Of a stretch of 64,000 nucleotides of DNA, positions 41,283 to 51,889 are shown piece after piece. Made by a program: the position numbers and the translations under genes. The DNA comes from Streptomyces qaidamensis. Its GTDB lineage: Bacteria > Actinomycetota > Actinomycetes > Streptomycetales > Streptomycetaceae. Every line of letters begins with the position of its first letter. The stretch's first letter is position 1. The stretch lies in NCBI RefSeq assembly GCF_001611795.1, contig NZ_CP015098.1, forward strand, positions 7,936,001 through 8,000,000. Direction: 5' to 3'. Under the pieces are notes generated by a model. That model saw only the letters and a program-made list of their open reading frames with translations, did no database searches and was not told where the DNA came from.

Positions 41283-41317
41283 TAATGCGCGTTCGCGCGC
41301 GGCGTGAGGAGCCTCTC

Positions 41318-42505
<1,188 letters not shown>

Positions 42506-42578
42506 CGCCCCGGCACGGCCCACCAGGCGAGACGGCGCTTACGGGCATCTGTTCGTTGCACATAGCATCAGTGTTCGC

Positions 42579-43352
42579 ATGAACACCATGACCCTCTGGC
42601 ACATCACCGGCTGGGAGTTCGCCGCCCTCGCCTTCGCGGCCCTGCTCGTCGGCTTCTCGAAGACCGCCGTGAGCGGGGCCAACACGGTCAGCCTCGCCAT
42701 CTTCGCGGCGGTGCTGCCCGCCCGCGCCTCCACCGGCGTGCTGCTGCCCATCCTGATCGCCGGAGACCTCCTGGCCGTCGCCACCTACCGGCGGCACGCC
42801 CACTGGCCCACACTGTGGCGGCTGTTCCCGGCGGTCGCCGCGGGTGTCGTCGTCGGCACGGTGTTCCTGCTCTGGGCGGACGACGCGGTCGTACGGACCT
42901 CGATCGGCGCGATCCTGCTGCTGATGGCGGCCGTGACGGTGTGGCGCCGGCGCACGGCCGACAAGGAGGAGGAACCAGAGTCGGTCACCACCCGGCCGGG
43001 CCGCCTCAAGGCCCGCTCCTACGGCGTCCTCGGCGGCTTCACCACCATGGTCGCCAACGCGGGCGGCCCCGTGATGTCGATGTACCTGCTCTCCGCGGGC
43101 TTCCGCAAGCTCGGCTTCCTCGGCACCTCGGCCTTCTTCTTCCTCATCGTCAACGTCTCCAAGCTGCCCTTCAGCGCGGGCCTCGGGTTGATCGACGGCC
43201 GTTCGCTGCTCCTGGACCTGGCGCTCGTGGCGTTCGTGGTGCCCGGCGCGCTGTTCGGCAAGTGGGCCGTGCACCGGATCAACCAGCGGCTGTTCGAGCA
43301 GCTCGTCATCGCGGCGACCGTCGTGGGCGGCCTGCAGCTACTGCTGCCCTGA
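42579..43352 (+). CDS. TauE/SafE-family membrane transporter
   Basis: 257 aa with about 7-8 hydrophobic helices; starts TGWEFAALAFAALLVGFSKTAVSGA, containing the GFSKT motif of TauE/SafE. These carry sulfite, sulfoacetate or other small organic anions out of the cell. A hydrophilic Arg/Glu loop (RRRTADKEEEPESVTTR) splits the two repeats. The 3' end overlaps the convergent HAD phosphatase gene by 15 bp. Confidence 0.9.
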   Translation: MNTMTLWHITGWEFAALAFAALLVGFSKTAVSGANTVSLAIFAAVLPARASTGVLLPILIAGDLLAVATYRRHAHWPTLWRLFPAVAAGVVVGTVFLLWADDAVVRTSIGAILLLMAAVTVWRRRTADKEEEPESVTTRPGRLKARSYGVLGGFTTMVANAGGPVMSMYLLSAGFRKLGFLGTSAFFFLIVNVSKLPFSAGLGLIDGRSLLLDLALVAFVVPGALFGKWAVHRINQRLFEQLVIAATVVGGLQLLLP

Positions 43353-44138
43353 TCCCCGCAGCAGCGCCGGAAGGTCCGCGAAGGAGTCGATCACGTGGTC
43401 GGGCGTGCCGTCGGCGTCCCGCAGCGTCTCCGGCTGGAACTTCCCGGTCCGCACGAGCACCCCGGTCACCCCGGCCCGCTGCGCCGCCAGCACGTCGGAC
43501 TCGACGTCGTCCCCCACCATCACCGCCTCGTGTGCGCCGACGCCGAGCAGGGCGAGTGCCGACGCGAAGAACGCCCGCGACGGCTTGCCGGTGATCTCGG
43601 CCTCCACCCGCGCGGCCCGCTCCAGCCCGGCCAGGAACGCCCCGGAGTCCAGCCGCAGCCCCTCGGACGTACGCCAGTACAGGTTGCGGTGCATGGCCAC
43701 CAGCCGGGCCCCGCGCTGCAGATGCCCGAAGGCCCGGTCGAGCTCCGCGTACCCGAACTCGGGACCGGCCCCGCCGACCAGGACGACCTCCGGCACGGTC
43801 CCGGTGTCACCCACTTCGACGACCGTGACACCGTCGAGGTCCTCCGCGATGTCGCCGCTGTTCAGCAGCGCGCACCGGGCACCGGGACAGTGCTCGGCGA
43901 GGTACGCGGCGGTGGCGGCCGGCGCGGTCAGGATGTCCCCGGCGGACACCGGGAACCCCGCCTCCGCCAGCGCCCCGGCGATCGACGCCCGGGTGCGGGA
44001 GGTGGTGTTGGTGACCAGCAGGACGGCGAACCCGGCCTCCCTGACCTCCCGCAACGCCTCGACGGCCCCGGGCAACGGCCGCCACGAGACGGTGAGCACC
44101 CCGTCGATGTCGATGAGCACGGCACGCACGGACTCCAT
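43338..44138 (-). CDS. HAD-family hydrolase (HAD-IIA type)
   Basis: 266 aa from ATG 44138. HAD motif I VLIDIDGVLTVS (Asp nucleophile near residue 10), motif II VTNTTSRTR, motif III TGKPSRAFF and motif IV VMVGDDVESDVLAAQRAG. The C2A cap matches HAD-IIA phosphatases such as NagD- or PGP-like enzymes with a TIGR01458-type layout. Substrate unknown. It convergently overlaps the TauE gene. Confidence 0.9.
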   Translation of the reverse strand: MESVRAVLIDIDGVLTVSWRPLPGAVEALREVREAGFAVLLVTNTTSRTRASIAGALAEAGFPVSAGDILTAPAATAAYLAEHCPGARCALLNSGDIAEDLDGVTVVEVGDTGTVPEVVLVGGAGPEFGYAELDRAFGHLQRGARLVAMHRNLYWRTSEGLRLDSGAFLAGLERAARVEAEITGKPSRAFFASALALLGVGAHEAVMVGDDVESDVLAAQRAGVTGVLVRTGKFQPETLRDADGTPDHVIDSFADLPALLRGSGQQ

Positions 44139-44246
44139 GCCAGGACGATAGCCAGGGGGAGCCGCGCTCGCCGGTCGGACGCGGGCACCCCGGCGGTCGG
44201 CCCCCGTCGTCATGCCCGCCGTGAGGCACCTCGTACGCTCGACGTC

Positions 44247-44987
44247 GTGTCTCCTCACGTCCTGGTCCTCGGCGGCACGGCCGAGGCACGTGCCCTGGCC
44301 GCCGCGCTGGCCGAGCGCCCCGGTGTCCGTGTCACGACGTCCCTCGCGGGGCGTACGGCGAGGCCGGGGGTGCTCGACGGGGACGTGCGCGTCGGGGGCT
44401 TCGGCGGGGCCCGGGGACTGGCCGGGTGGCTACGGGAGCAGGGCGTGGACGCGCTCGTCGACGCCACGCACCCCTTCGCCGAGTCGATCACGGCCAACGC
44501 GGCCCGCGCCGCGGCCGAGACCGGCGTACCCGCGGTGGTGCTCCGCCGCCCCGGGTGGCGGCCCGGCCCCGGGGACCAGTGGCACCCGGTCCCCTCACTG
44601 GACGCGGCAGCCGGCCTGCTTCCGCGACTCGGCGGCCGGGTGCTCCTCACCACCGGGCGGCTCGGCCTGGCCTCCTTCGCCCACCTGACGCGGCTCCACT
44701 TCGTCGTACGGTCGGTGGAGCCCCCCGAGCCGCCGATGCCGCCCGACACCCATGTACTGCTCGCCCGCGGCCCGTTCACCGTCCCCGGCGAGACGGCCCT
44801 GCTGCGCGAGCACCGCGTCGACGTCCTCGTGACCAAGGACAGCGGGGGAGCGGCGACGGCGGCCAAACTGACCGCGGCCAGGGACCTCGGGCTGCCGGTC
44901 GTGGTCGTACGGCGGCCGTCGCTGCCGGACGGTGTGACGGCCGTCCCCGATGTGGAGGGCGTGCTGGAGCGGCTGGGACTCGGGTAG
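44247..44987 (+). CDS. cobK: Precorrin-6A/cobalt-precorrin-6A reductase
   Basis: 246 aa, GTG start. VLVLGGTAEARALAAAL at the N-terminus, DATHPFAESITANAARAA, VVLRRPGWRP and VTKDSGGAATAAKLTAARDL are diagnostic. The enzyme reduces precorrin-6A to dihydro form with NADPH in corrin-ring synthesis. It is convergent with cobF, 245 bp apart, so the two cobalamin genes are separately transcribed. Confidence 0.94.
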   Translation: MSPHVLVLGGTAEARALAAALAERPGVRVTTSLAGRTARPGVLDGDVRVGGFGGARGLAGWLREQGVDALVDATHPFAESITANAARAAAETGVPAVVLRRPGWRPGPGDQWHPVPSLDAAAGLLPRLGGRVLLTTGRLGLASFAHLTRLHFVVRSVEPPEPPMPPDTHVLLARGPFTVPGETALLREHRVDVLVTKDSGGAATAAKLTAARDLGLPVVVVRRPSLPDGVTAVPDVEGVLERLGLG

Positions 44988-45232
44988 GACGCTCACACCG
45001 AGCCGGCCGGGAGGGACTTCTCCTGACGGCCCGGCAGCCCGTGGCTCAGGTCCTCCACCGGCAGCCGTTCGCGATCGCGCCGACCGCCACGCGCAGGTCG
45101 CTGTCCGGGGCCCGGCCGATGTCCCGCCCCTGCCGGTCCTCCAGGCAGTCGGCCCAGACCCGGGTGAGGACCGCGGCCTCCCTCCCGCCCGCTCGGTGTG
45201 GGACAGCAGGGAGCCGTCCCCCGCCAGACCCC

Positions 45233-46003
45233 TCAGCCGCGGGGGTGCCGGCGCAGCAGATACGTGTCCATGATCCAGCCCTTGCGCTCCCGGGCCTCGG
45301 CCCGCAGCCGCTCGATGCGAGGGGCTGCCTCGGCGATGGGGCCACAGGCCAGGATCTCGTCCGGAGTGCCGATGTAGGCGCCCCAGTAGATGTCGACGTC
45401 CTCCTGCGCGTACCGCCGGAAGGTCTGGTGGGCGTCGAGCATCACCACCACGTCGTCCACGCCCTCCGGGAAGCCCTCCGCCAGCCGCCGGCCGGTGGTG
45501 ATCTGCACCGGCCGGGCCACCCGGTTGAGGCCCGTGCGGTGCCGGGCGACGAGTGCCGAGACGCTGCTGATGCCGGGCACGACGTCGTAGTCGAACGCCA
45601 CGGCGCCCCGCTCCAGCACCTCCTGCAGGATGCCCAGCGTGCTGTCGTACAGAGACGGGTCGCCCCACACCAGGAACGCGCCGGTCTGCTCCTCGCCGAG
45701 CTCCTCGGTGATCAGCCGCTCGTAGATGTCGGCCCGGGCGCTGCGCCAGTCCCCGACGGCGGGGGAGTAGGCCGCGCCACCGGCACTGCGGTCCCGCTCG
45801 GGATCGCGCGCCTCGACGACGCGGTACGTCCCCTCGGGTACGTGCGCGTCGAGCATGTCCCGGCGCAGCCCGGTGAGATCCGCCTTCACCTCGCCCTTCT
45901 CCAGGATGAAGAACACGTCCGTGCTCCGCAGCGCCCTGACCGCCTGGAGGGTGAGCTGGTCGGGGTCGCCCGCGCCGATACCGATGACATGAATCTTTCG
46001 CAC
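45233..46003 (-). CDS. cobF: Precorrin-6A synthase (deacetylating)
   Basis: 256 aa from GTG 46003. SAM-dependent tetrapyrrole methylase with VIGIGAGDPDQLTLQAVRAL, LVWGDPSLYDST and VPGISSVSALVARHRTGL; Cob F type by length and by VDVFFILEKGE-like DVFFILEKG. It methylates C1 and removes acetate from precorrin-5 in the aerobic route. Genuine aerobic-pathway enzyme next to CobK, although the rest of the pathway is elsewhere. Confidence 0.92.
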   Translation of the reverse strand: MRKIHVIGIGAGDPDQLTLQAVRALRSTDVFFILEKGEVKADLTGLRRDMLDAHVPEGTYRVVEARDPERDRSAGGAAYSPAVGDWRSARADIYERLITEELGEEQTGAFLVWGDPSLYDSTLGILQEVLERGAVAFDYDVVPGISSVSALVARHRTGLNRVARPVQITTGRRLAEGFPEGVDDVVVMLDAHQTFRRYAQEDVDIYWGAYIGTPDEILACGPIAEAAPRIERLRAEARERKGWIMDTYLLRRHPRG

Positions 46004-46096
46004 GGCCCGAGTCTGCCGCACGGAGATCGGGACGGGTACACCGAGGTCGGCCTCTCGCCCCCTGGAGTCGGCGAGACGACCGTCCGTCGCCGCAGC

Positions 46097-46636
46097 TCAG
46101 CGCCCGGCTGCCGGACCCCGCAGCCGAGGCGCCCGCGCCCCGGCGTCGACCGGTCGGCCGGTTCGTTCCACGTCCCCGGCCAGCTCCCGCGCCCACGCGG
46201 CCACGCCCACGACGTCGATCCCGTGCGGCAGGTCCTGCCCGGCCCCGGACACCCAGGACTCGGCCGCTCCCGCCCCGCGCCGCAGGAGCCGGGCCCCGCC
46301 GGTCAGGTTCCCCCGGGCGGCGTGCGTGAGCCCCACGGCGAGCTGGGCGAGCCCGCGCCACAGCTCGCGCTCCTGGTCGGGCCCCGACTTCCACGCGTCC
46401 TCGAACACCTCGTGCGCGTGGAACGGCTTGCCCTCGTCCAGCAGCCGCTGCGCCTCCGCCACGGTCTCCTCCGGGGTACGGACGATGCCCTCGGGCTGCC
46501 GGGGCACACCGTCCGCGCCGTAGGGAAGGGGCCGACCGAGCCCGTCCCGGGGCCGGGCGTTGCGCGCCCGCCCCTCGTCGTCACGGTCCCGTGCGTCGCC
46601 CGGCCGGCCCGGGTCGGTCTCTCCTGTGCTGCCCAT
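46097..46636 (-). CDS. DUF309 protein
   Basis: 179 aa. A disordered Arg/Asp/Gly-rich N-terminus of about 55 residues precedes the DUF309 helical domain with its signature KPFHAHEVFEDAWKSGP and RGLAQLAVGLTHAARGN. DUF309 proteins bind metal through the HxxxE pair; function unknown. Same strand as cobF but 93 bp upstream of it; the promoter faces the tRNA gene. Confidence 0.9.
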   Translation of the reverse strand: MGSTGETDPGRPGDARDRDDEGRARNARPRDGLGRPLPYGADGVPRQPEGIVRTPEETVAEAQRLLDEGKPFHAHEVFEDAWKSGPDQERELWRGLAQLAVGLTHAARGNLTGGARLLRRGAGAAESWVSGAGQDLPHGIDVVGVAAWARELAGDVERTGRPVDAGARAPRLRGPAAGR

Positions 46637-46734
46637 ACGCCGATTGTCCCGCCCGGCCCGCTTTCGGCGCGGCCAGGGGTGTGGGGTAAAGTGCTGTTCG
46701 CGCGATCACGCGGTTCACCGCGGGTGGCGCGCAC

Positions 46735-46808
<74 letters not shown>

Positions 46809-46815
46809 CGGTGCG

Positions 46816-46851
46816 AAGGGTCCCGCAGGCCGATGCCTGCGGGACCCTTTC
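46816..46851 (+). terminator. Terminator of tRNA-Pro copy 2
   Basis: AAGGGTCCCGCAGGC (46816-46830), loop CGAT, GCCTGCGGGACCCTT (46835-46849) followed by TCG; 15-bp perfect stem. Confidence 0.85.
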
Positions 46852-46967
46852 GTTGTGCGTACACGTTGCGCGGGCGAGTCGTGCGTACGCCCTTGACCTC
46901 AAGAGCACTCCAAGCTGAAGACTCCCCTGCGTGCCCCGGACCCGGGGCCCGCCGGAGGGAGACACCC

Positions 46968-47951
46968 ATGAAGTACCGCACGATCGGCACGAACCCCACG
47001 ACCCGCCGCGAGGTGAGTGTCCTCGCGCTCGGCGCGATGCTGTTCGGCTCGGTGACGGACGAGGCGACGTCCTTCGCCGTGCTCGACCGCTACGTCGAAG
47101 CCGGCGGGAACTTCATCGACACGTCCGACAACTACGCGTTCTGGGCCGACGGCGGCCAGGGCGGCCAGAGCGAGGCGCTCCTCGGCCGCTGGCGGCGCAG
47201 CCGCGGCATCGGCGACGAGATCGTCGTCGCGACCAAGCTCGGTGCCCGCCCCCTGGCCCCCGGCACCAGCTACACCGACAACCCCGAGGGCCTGTCCGCC
47301 AAGGTCGTGCGCGAATCCGCCGAGCGCAGCCGGGAACGGCTCGGCCTGGAGAAACTGGACCTGCTGTACGCGCACATAGAGGACCACACCGTCCCGCTCC
47401 AGGAGACCGTCGAGGCCTTCGCCGCCCTGGTCGCCGAGGGCACCGCCGGACTGCTCGGCGTGAGCAACCACGCCGTCTGGCGCGTGGAGCGGGCCCGGGC
47501 CCTCGCCGCCGCGGCCGGACTGCCCGGCTACGAGGTCCTCCAGTACGCGCACACCCACCTGCGCCCCCGCACCGACGTCCCCGACGCCCTGTTCCCGGAC
47601 GGCAGCCTCGGCCACGCCGGCCCCGACCTGCTCGGCTACCTGAGGGCCGAGCCCGGCCTGACCCTGGTCGCGTACTCCCCGCTGCTGAAGGGCGCCTACA
47701 CCCGCCCGGAGCGGCTGCCCGCCGACTTCGACCACCCCGGCACCCCGGCCCGGCTGGCGGTACTGCGCGACGTGGCACGGGAGACGGGCGCGAGTGTCAA
47801 CCAGGTCGTGCTGGCCTGGCAGATCGGCGGCGAACTGCCCGTCCTGCCGCTGGCGGGGGTCTCCTCGGTCGCACAGCTGGAGGAGAACCTGGCGGCGGTG
47901 GACCTGGAGCTGACCCCGGAGCAGCGCGCCCGGCTGGACGCGGCGCACTGA
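46968..47951 (+). CDS. Aldo/keto reductase
   Basis: 327 aa from ATG 46968 with CGGAGGGAG upstream. AKR (beta/alpha)8 barrel: FIDTSDNYAFW holds catalytic Asp and Tyr, VATKLGARP the Lys, and LLYAHIEDHTVPLQETVEAF the His; C-terminal NQVVLAWQIGG binds NADPH. The long loop between strands suggests an AKR12/13-like member acting on aldoses or ketones. 56 bp separate it from the DUF427 gene. Confidence 0.9.
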   Translation: MKYRTIGTNPTTRREVSVLALGAMLFGSVTDEATSFAVLDRYVEAGGNFIDTSDNYAFWADGGQGGQSEALLGRWRRSRGIGDEIVVATKLGARPLAPGTSYTDNPEGLSAKVVRESAERSRERLGLEKLDLLYAHIEDHTVPLQETVEAFAALVAEGTAGLLGVSNHAVWRVERARALAAAAGLPGYEVLQYAHTHLRPRTDVPDALFPDGSLGHAGPDLLGYLRAEPGLTLVAYSPLLKGAYTRPERLPADFDHPGTPARLAVLRDVARETGASVNQVVLAWQIGGELPVLPLAGVSSVAQLEENLAAVDLELTPEQRARLDAAH

Positions 47952-48007
47952 CACCGTGGGACCGTGGAGGGGAACGGCACACCGGACCTCCGGAAGGAGC
48001 ACCGGCC

Positions 48008-48841
48008 ATGACCACCCACCCGGCCCCCCCGGCCCACCCGGCCGCCGGCTCGATCAGGACCACCCCGGAAGGCCTCATGTGGGAGCCCGGCGAGCGCTGG
48101 GTGCGCGGCCGCAAGGGCGACGTCACCGTCGTCGACAGCCGGCACCCGGTGCTCGTCTGGGAGCCCCACCTGCCCGTTCCGCAGTACGTCTTCCCCCGCG
48201 AGGACGTGCGCACCGACCTCCTCCGCCCGGCCGCGAGCCCGCCCACGGGCGCCCACACCGGCTCCCGGATCTTCTACGACCTCGATGCCGACGGCGAGGT
48301 GCGCCGGAACGCGGCCTGGACGTTCCCCGCCGACGACCTGGCCGACCACATCGCCTTCGAGTGGTTCCTGCGCACCGACACGGGCCTCGACCACTGGTAC
48401 GAGGAGGACGAGGAGATCTTCGTTCACCCCCGGGACCCGCACAAACGCGTCGACGCGCTGCCCAGCAGCCGGCACGTGCGGGTCGAGATCGACGGGCAGG
48501 TCGTCGCGGACAGCCACGCCCCCGTCCTGCTCTTCGAGACCTCGCTGCCCACCCGGTACTACCTCCCCCGCGAGGACGTCCGCCTCGACCTGTTCGACGC
48601 CACCGACCACCACACCGGATGCCCCTACAAAGGCACCGCGTCGTACTGGTCCTGGCGCGGCGGGGATGATGTGCCGCCCAACCTCGTGTGGACGTATCCC
48701 GAGCCGCTGCCGGCGGTGGCGGCGATCCAGGGTCGCGTGGCGTTCTTCAACGAGGTCGTCGACATCACGCTGGACGGCGAGCGCCTGGAACGCCCGGACA
48801 CGCCGTTCAGCCGGATGCTGCGGAGGCGGAGCCGCTCGTGA
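48008..48841 (+). CDS. Protein with two DUF427 domains
   Basis: 277 aa. Two tandem copies of the DUF427 (NTP-transferase-like, glutathione-lactoyl-lyase-like) fold: the first with HPVLVWEPHLPVPQYVFPREDV, the second with HAPVLLFETSLPTRYYLPREDV, showing internal duplication. GCPYKGTASYW is typical of the second. Function unknown. The final 35 bp overlap the convergent TetR gene. Confidence 0.88.
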   Translation: MTTHPAPPAHPAAGSIRTTPEGLMWEPGERWVRGRKGDVTVVDSRHPVLVWEPHLPVPQYVFPREDVRTDLLRPAASPPTGAHTGSRIFYDLDADGEVRRNAAWTFPADDLADHIAFEWFLRTDTGLDHWYEEDEEIFVHPRDPHKRVDALPSSRHVRVEIDGQVVADSHAPVLLFETSLPTRYYLPREDVRLDLFDATDHHTGCPYKGTASYWSWRGGDDVPPNLVWTYPEPLPAVAAIQGRVAFFNEVVDITLDGERLERPDTPFSRMLRRRSRS

Positions 48842-49535
48842 AGCCGTCGAGCAGGGCGTCCAGACCGGCCGCGAGACCCTCCGGGCCGCCCCGCTCGGCG
48901 AGCGCCGCCGCCGTCTCCCGCAGCGTCGGCAGCTCCTTCGCGGACAGCCGGTGCAGTCCGAGGCGGAAGGCCGGGTCGGTCTCGTCCGCGTTGTCCACCG
49001 TCGGGCGCAGCTCCACGGACACGTAGCCCAGCAGCCAGGCCGTGAAGGCGCGGAACACGTCGGCTGCGGCCGCGTCGTCGAAACCGGCGCCCCGCAGCAG
49101 GGACAGCACCCTCTCGTGATCGCGCAGGACCGCGGCGGGTCTGCGGGCCAGCGGGACCGCCAGCAGACGCGTCGCGAGCAGCGGCACCGCCTGGGGGTGC
49201 GTGAGACACACGGCGTAGGTCGCGCGGGCGATCCGGTGCAGCCCGGCCCGCCAGTCGGGATCCTCGCCGGTGTCGGCGGCCAGCCGCTCCTCCAGCTCCA
49301 GGTACAGCGCCTCGACCAGCCCGTCGAGCAGGGCGTCCTTGCTCGACGCGTACCGGTAGAGCGCCATGGCCTCCACGCCGAGCTCGGTGCCGAGGCGGCG
49401 CATGCTGAGTGCCGAGAGCCCTTCACGGTCCACCAGGGACAGGGCGCTGGCCAGCACCCGCTCCCGGTTCAGCCGGCCGTAGCGGCCGCGGTCGCTGGCG
49501 CGACGGGCTTCGCTCGGCCCACGGCCGTTCGCCAT
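48807..49535 (-). CDS. TetR-family regulator (TetR_C_1 type)
   Basis: 242 aa from ATG 49535 with GAGGAGG upstream. HTH around residues 25-70 (ALSMRRLGTELGVEAMALYRYASSKDALLDGL) and a TetR class-C domain of about 150 residues (PDWRAGLHRIARATYAVCLTHPQAVPLL). It is divergent from the APH-like kinase gene by 163 bp and could control it and itself. The 3' end overlaps the DUF427 gene. Confidence 0.9.
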   Translation of the reverse strand: MANGRGPSEARRASDRGRYGRLNRERVLASALSLVDREGLSALSMRRLGTELGVEAMALYRYASSKDALLDGLVEALYLELEERLAADTGEDPDWRAGLHRIARATYAVCLTHPQAVPLLATRLLAVPLARRPAAVLRDHERVLSLLRGAGFDDAAAADVFRAFTAWLLGYVSVELRPTVDNADETDPAFRLGLHRLSAKELPTLRETAAALAERGGPEGLAAGLDALLDGFTSGSASAASG

Positions 49536-49697
49536 GCTGCCTCCTCGGTGTGCGCAAGGACGGAGCCGGCGGAGCCGGTCCTTCTACGACGTACACATAC
49601 ACGATCGGCGCCGAGTCGCACCTCAGCCGAGCTGCGCTGAAGATGAAAAGAGGTGATACGAGCCCATTCATGGGCATCTGGCTGGAGGGAGCGCCGG

Positions 49698-50798
49698 GTG
49701 ACGTTCACCGAGGAGCTGAGGGGGCTCCGGGGGCTCCTCCCCTTGCGTCCCGTAACGTCGCTGACGTGGCCCGCCGACGCGCTGGCCGCCCGCAGACTCA
49801 CGGACTCGCTCGGCGCGCAGGGCGCCCCGCACCGGCCCCGGCGGACCTTCTCCGACCTCCTCGTCTTCCGGCTTGACGACGGCGGTTCACAGGCCGCCGT
49901 GGTCAAACATCCCCGCAGCGCCCGGGCGGCCGCCTCGCTGGCGCACGAGTGCGAGGCCGTACGGCGGCTGCACCGGGACGAACGCCTCGGCGCGTGGCGG
50001 CGGCTGCTTCCCGTGGTGAAACAACGGCGCCTGGACGGTCCGCTGCCGCTGGTGGTGGAGACCTGCCTGCCCGGTGTGGAGGCCGACGTGCTGCTGCGGC
50101 GCTCGCCGGAGCTGGCCCGCAGGGTCACCGAGTCGGCCCTGGCGGCGATTCGTGAGCTGCATCGCGCCACGGGACGGACCGAAGAGGTGACGGCCCGGCT
50201 GGCCGACTGGGTGACGCCCCGGCTGGCCGTCCTCGCCGAGGAGGTCGGCTGGTGCCGGCGGGGCGAGGGCGCGGAAGCACTGGTGGCCGTGCGCGAAATG
50301 GTGGAGAGCGAGCTGGCCGGACGCCGCCTGCTGGTGGGGTGGACGCACGGCGACTTCCACCCGGGCAACGTGTTGCTGGCGGAGCGCCCGGGGACCCTGT
50401 CCGGGGTGATCGACTGGGCGGGCGCGGTCCCGGACGGCCCCTCGCTGCTCGACTGCCACACCTTCGTGCTGACCATGCGGCACCAGCTCACGGGGCGGGA
50501 GTTCGGCGGGGTCGTGGCCGATGTGGTGCGGCGGGCCGGTCTCGTGCCCGAGGACCGGCGGCTGCTCGCCGGCGTGCGGGCGCTGCCTTCCGGCCCGCGG
50601 GCGGAGACGGTCGTGACACTGCTGACCTGGCTGTGGCACGTCGCGGGGAACCTGGAGAAGTCGGCTCGGTACGCGCGCAGTCACCGGTGGGTCGCGGACA
50701 ACGTCGTGTCCGTGCTCGGGGAGGTCCTGGCGCACGAGGGCGAGGTGCCCGCCCGAGAAGGGGCGCAGAGCGCACGTTCTGGCAGGAGAGCACCGTGA
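49698..50798 (+). CDS. Aminoglycoside-phosphotransferase-fold kinase (APH family)
   Basis: 366 aa from GTG 49698 with GGAGGGAG 7 nt upstream. The kinase-like fold has the catalytic loop GWTHGDFHPGNVLL (near residue 220) and IDWAGAVPDGP as the DFG-equivalent. A phosphotransferase acting on a sugar or similar small hydroxyl compound is likely; antibiotic resistance is not implied. GTGA coupling with the following FemAB/GNAT gene, within the polysaccharide locus. Confidence 0.87.
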   Translation: MTFTEELRGLRGLLPLRPVTSLTWPADALAARRLTDSLGAQGAPHRPRRTFSDLLVFRLDDGGSQAAVVKHPRSARAAASLAHECEAVRRLHRDERLGAWRRLLPVVKQRRLDGPLPLVVETCLPGVEADVLLRRSPELARRVTESALAAIRELHRATGRTEEVTARLADWVTPRLAVLAEEVGWCRRGEGAEALVAVREMVESELAGRRLLVGWTHGDFHPGNVLLAERPGTLSGVIDWAGAVPDGPSLLDCHTFVLTMRHQLTGREFGGVVADVVRRAGLVPEDRRLLAGVRALPSGPRAETVVTLLTWLWHVAGNLEKSARYARSHRWVADNVVSVLGEVLAHEGEVPAREGAQSARSGRRAP

Positions 50799-51880
50799 AC
50801 CCACCCGCTGAACGTCTGATCCACACCGCGGCCGGTCCCGCGCGCATCACCACCCCGGCCCCGCGCGCTACCTGGTGGGACCTGGCAGCGCGGGACCCGG
50901 ACACCGCCGTCACCCAGATTCCCACCTGGCTCGACTGTCTGTGCGAGACAGGGCCGTACCGGGACGCCAGCCGGCTGTACACCTTTCCCGACGGCAGCCG
51001 GATCGTGCTGCCCCTGGCCGGCCGGGGGCGGCGTCCCCGGTACCTGGACGCGGAGGAGTCCTGGCCGGCCGGCTGGGGCGTCGGCGGGCCGCTGGCCTCC
51101 GGGGAGGTGACCCCTGAGCAGGCACGGGCGCTCTTCGACGACCTGGCGCACCGGCCCGCCCTGCGCGTCGGGGTGCGCTTCCGGCCGCAGGGCGCCGGGC
51201 TGTGGCAGCGGGCCGCCCCCGGCACGTTCCGGCTGGAACCCCACATGACCCAGGCGGTGGACCTCGACGGCGGCTTCGGCGCCCTGTGGCAACAGCGCTT
51301 CCACACGCGGGTCCGGCGGGACGTCAAACGGGCCGAGAAGGCATGTCTGGACGTGGAGGTGGACCGCACCGGCCGGCTCGTGCCCGTCTTCCAGGAGCTC
51401 TACGACCGGTCCATCGAGCGCTGGGCCGCTCAGCAGCACGAGCCGCTGGCGCTGGCCCGGTGGCGCAGGAGGCGGGAGTTCCCCACCGGGCGGCTGGCCG
51501 CGGTTGCCGCACGGTTCGGCGGGTCCTGCGCGGTCTGGGTGGCCCGGCACGCCGGGGAGCCCGCCGCGTCCATCGTCGTCCTGCGGCACGGCCCGCACGC
51601 CAAGTTCTGGCGGGCCGCGATGAACCGGGACGTGGCCCATCCGGTCCGGGCGACCCCGCTGCTGTACCGGCTGGCCATCGAAGAGGCCTGCGAGCAGGGC
51701 TGTCAGATCTTCGACCTGGGGGAGTCCGCCCCGGGATCCTCGCTGGAGCACTTCAAGGCCGGTTTCGGGGCGGTCGGCCGCTCGTCTCCCCGGTACTGGC
51801 GGGAACGGCTGCCCGTCTCCTCGGCCGAGCGCGGACTGCGCACGGTCGTCAAACGCGCGATCCGGTTCCGGGACGCCTGA
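50795..51880 (+). CDS. FemAB-like/GNAT acyltransferase (BioF2-like domain)
   Basis: 361 aa, GTG start overlapping the kinase stop. The second half shows the GNAT_6/BioF2-like pattern: WQQRFHTRVRRDVKRAEK, AASIVVLRHGPHAKFWRAAMNRD, IFDLGESAPGSSLEHFKAGFGA. Similar proteins sit in exopolysaccharide loci and add acyl or aminoacyl groups to sugars or wall precursors. Substrate unknown. Convergent with the phosphoesterase lipoprotein gene, 9 bp apart. Confidence 0.85.
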   Translation: MNPPAERLIHTAAGPARITTPAPRATWWDLAARDPDTAVTQIPTWLDCLCETGPYRDASRLYTFPDGSRIVLPLAGRGRRPRYLDAEESWPAGWGVGGPLASGEVTPEQARALFDDLAHRPALRVGVRFRPQGAGLWQRAAPGTFRLEPHMTQAVDLDGGFGALWQQRFHTRVRRDVKRAEKACLDVEVDRTGRLVPVFQELYDRSIERWAAQQHEPLALARWRRRREFPTGRLAAVAARFGGSCAVWVARHAGEPAASIVVLRHGPHAKFWRAAMNRDVAHPVRATPLLYRLAIEEACEQGCQIFDLGESAPGSSLEHFKAGFGAVGRSSPRYWRERLPVSSAERGLRTVVKRAIRFRDA

Positions 51881-51889
51881 CGGCGCCGG

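Noticed and set aside
45046..45232. Minus-strand open frame ending GAIANGCRWRT between cobK and cobF
   Set aside because: Looks like a protein end but overlaps cobF in another frame, has no start of its own and I cannot match it to a family.
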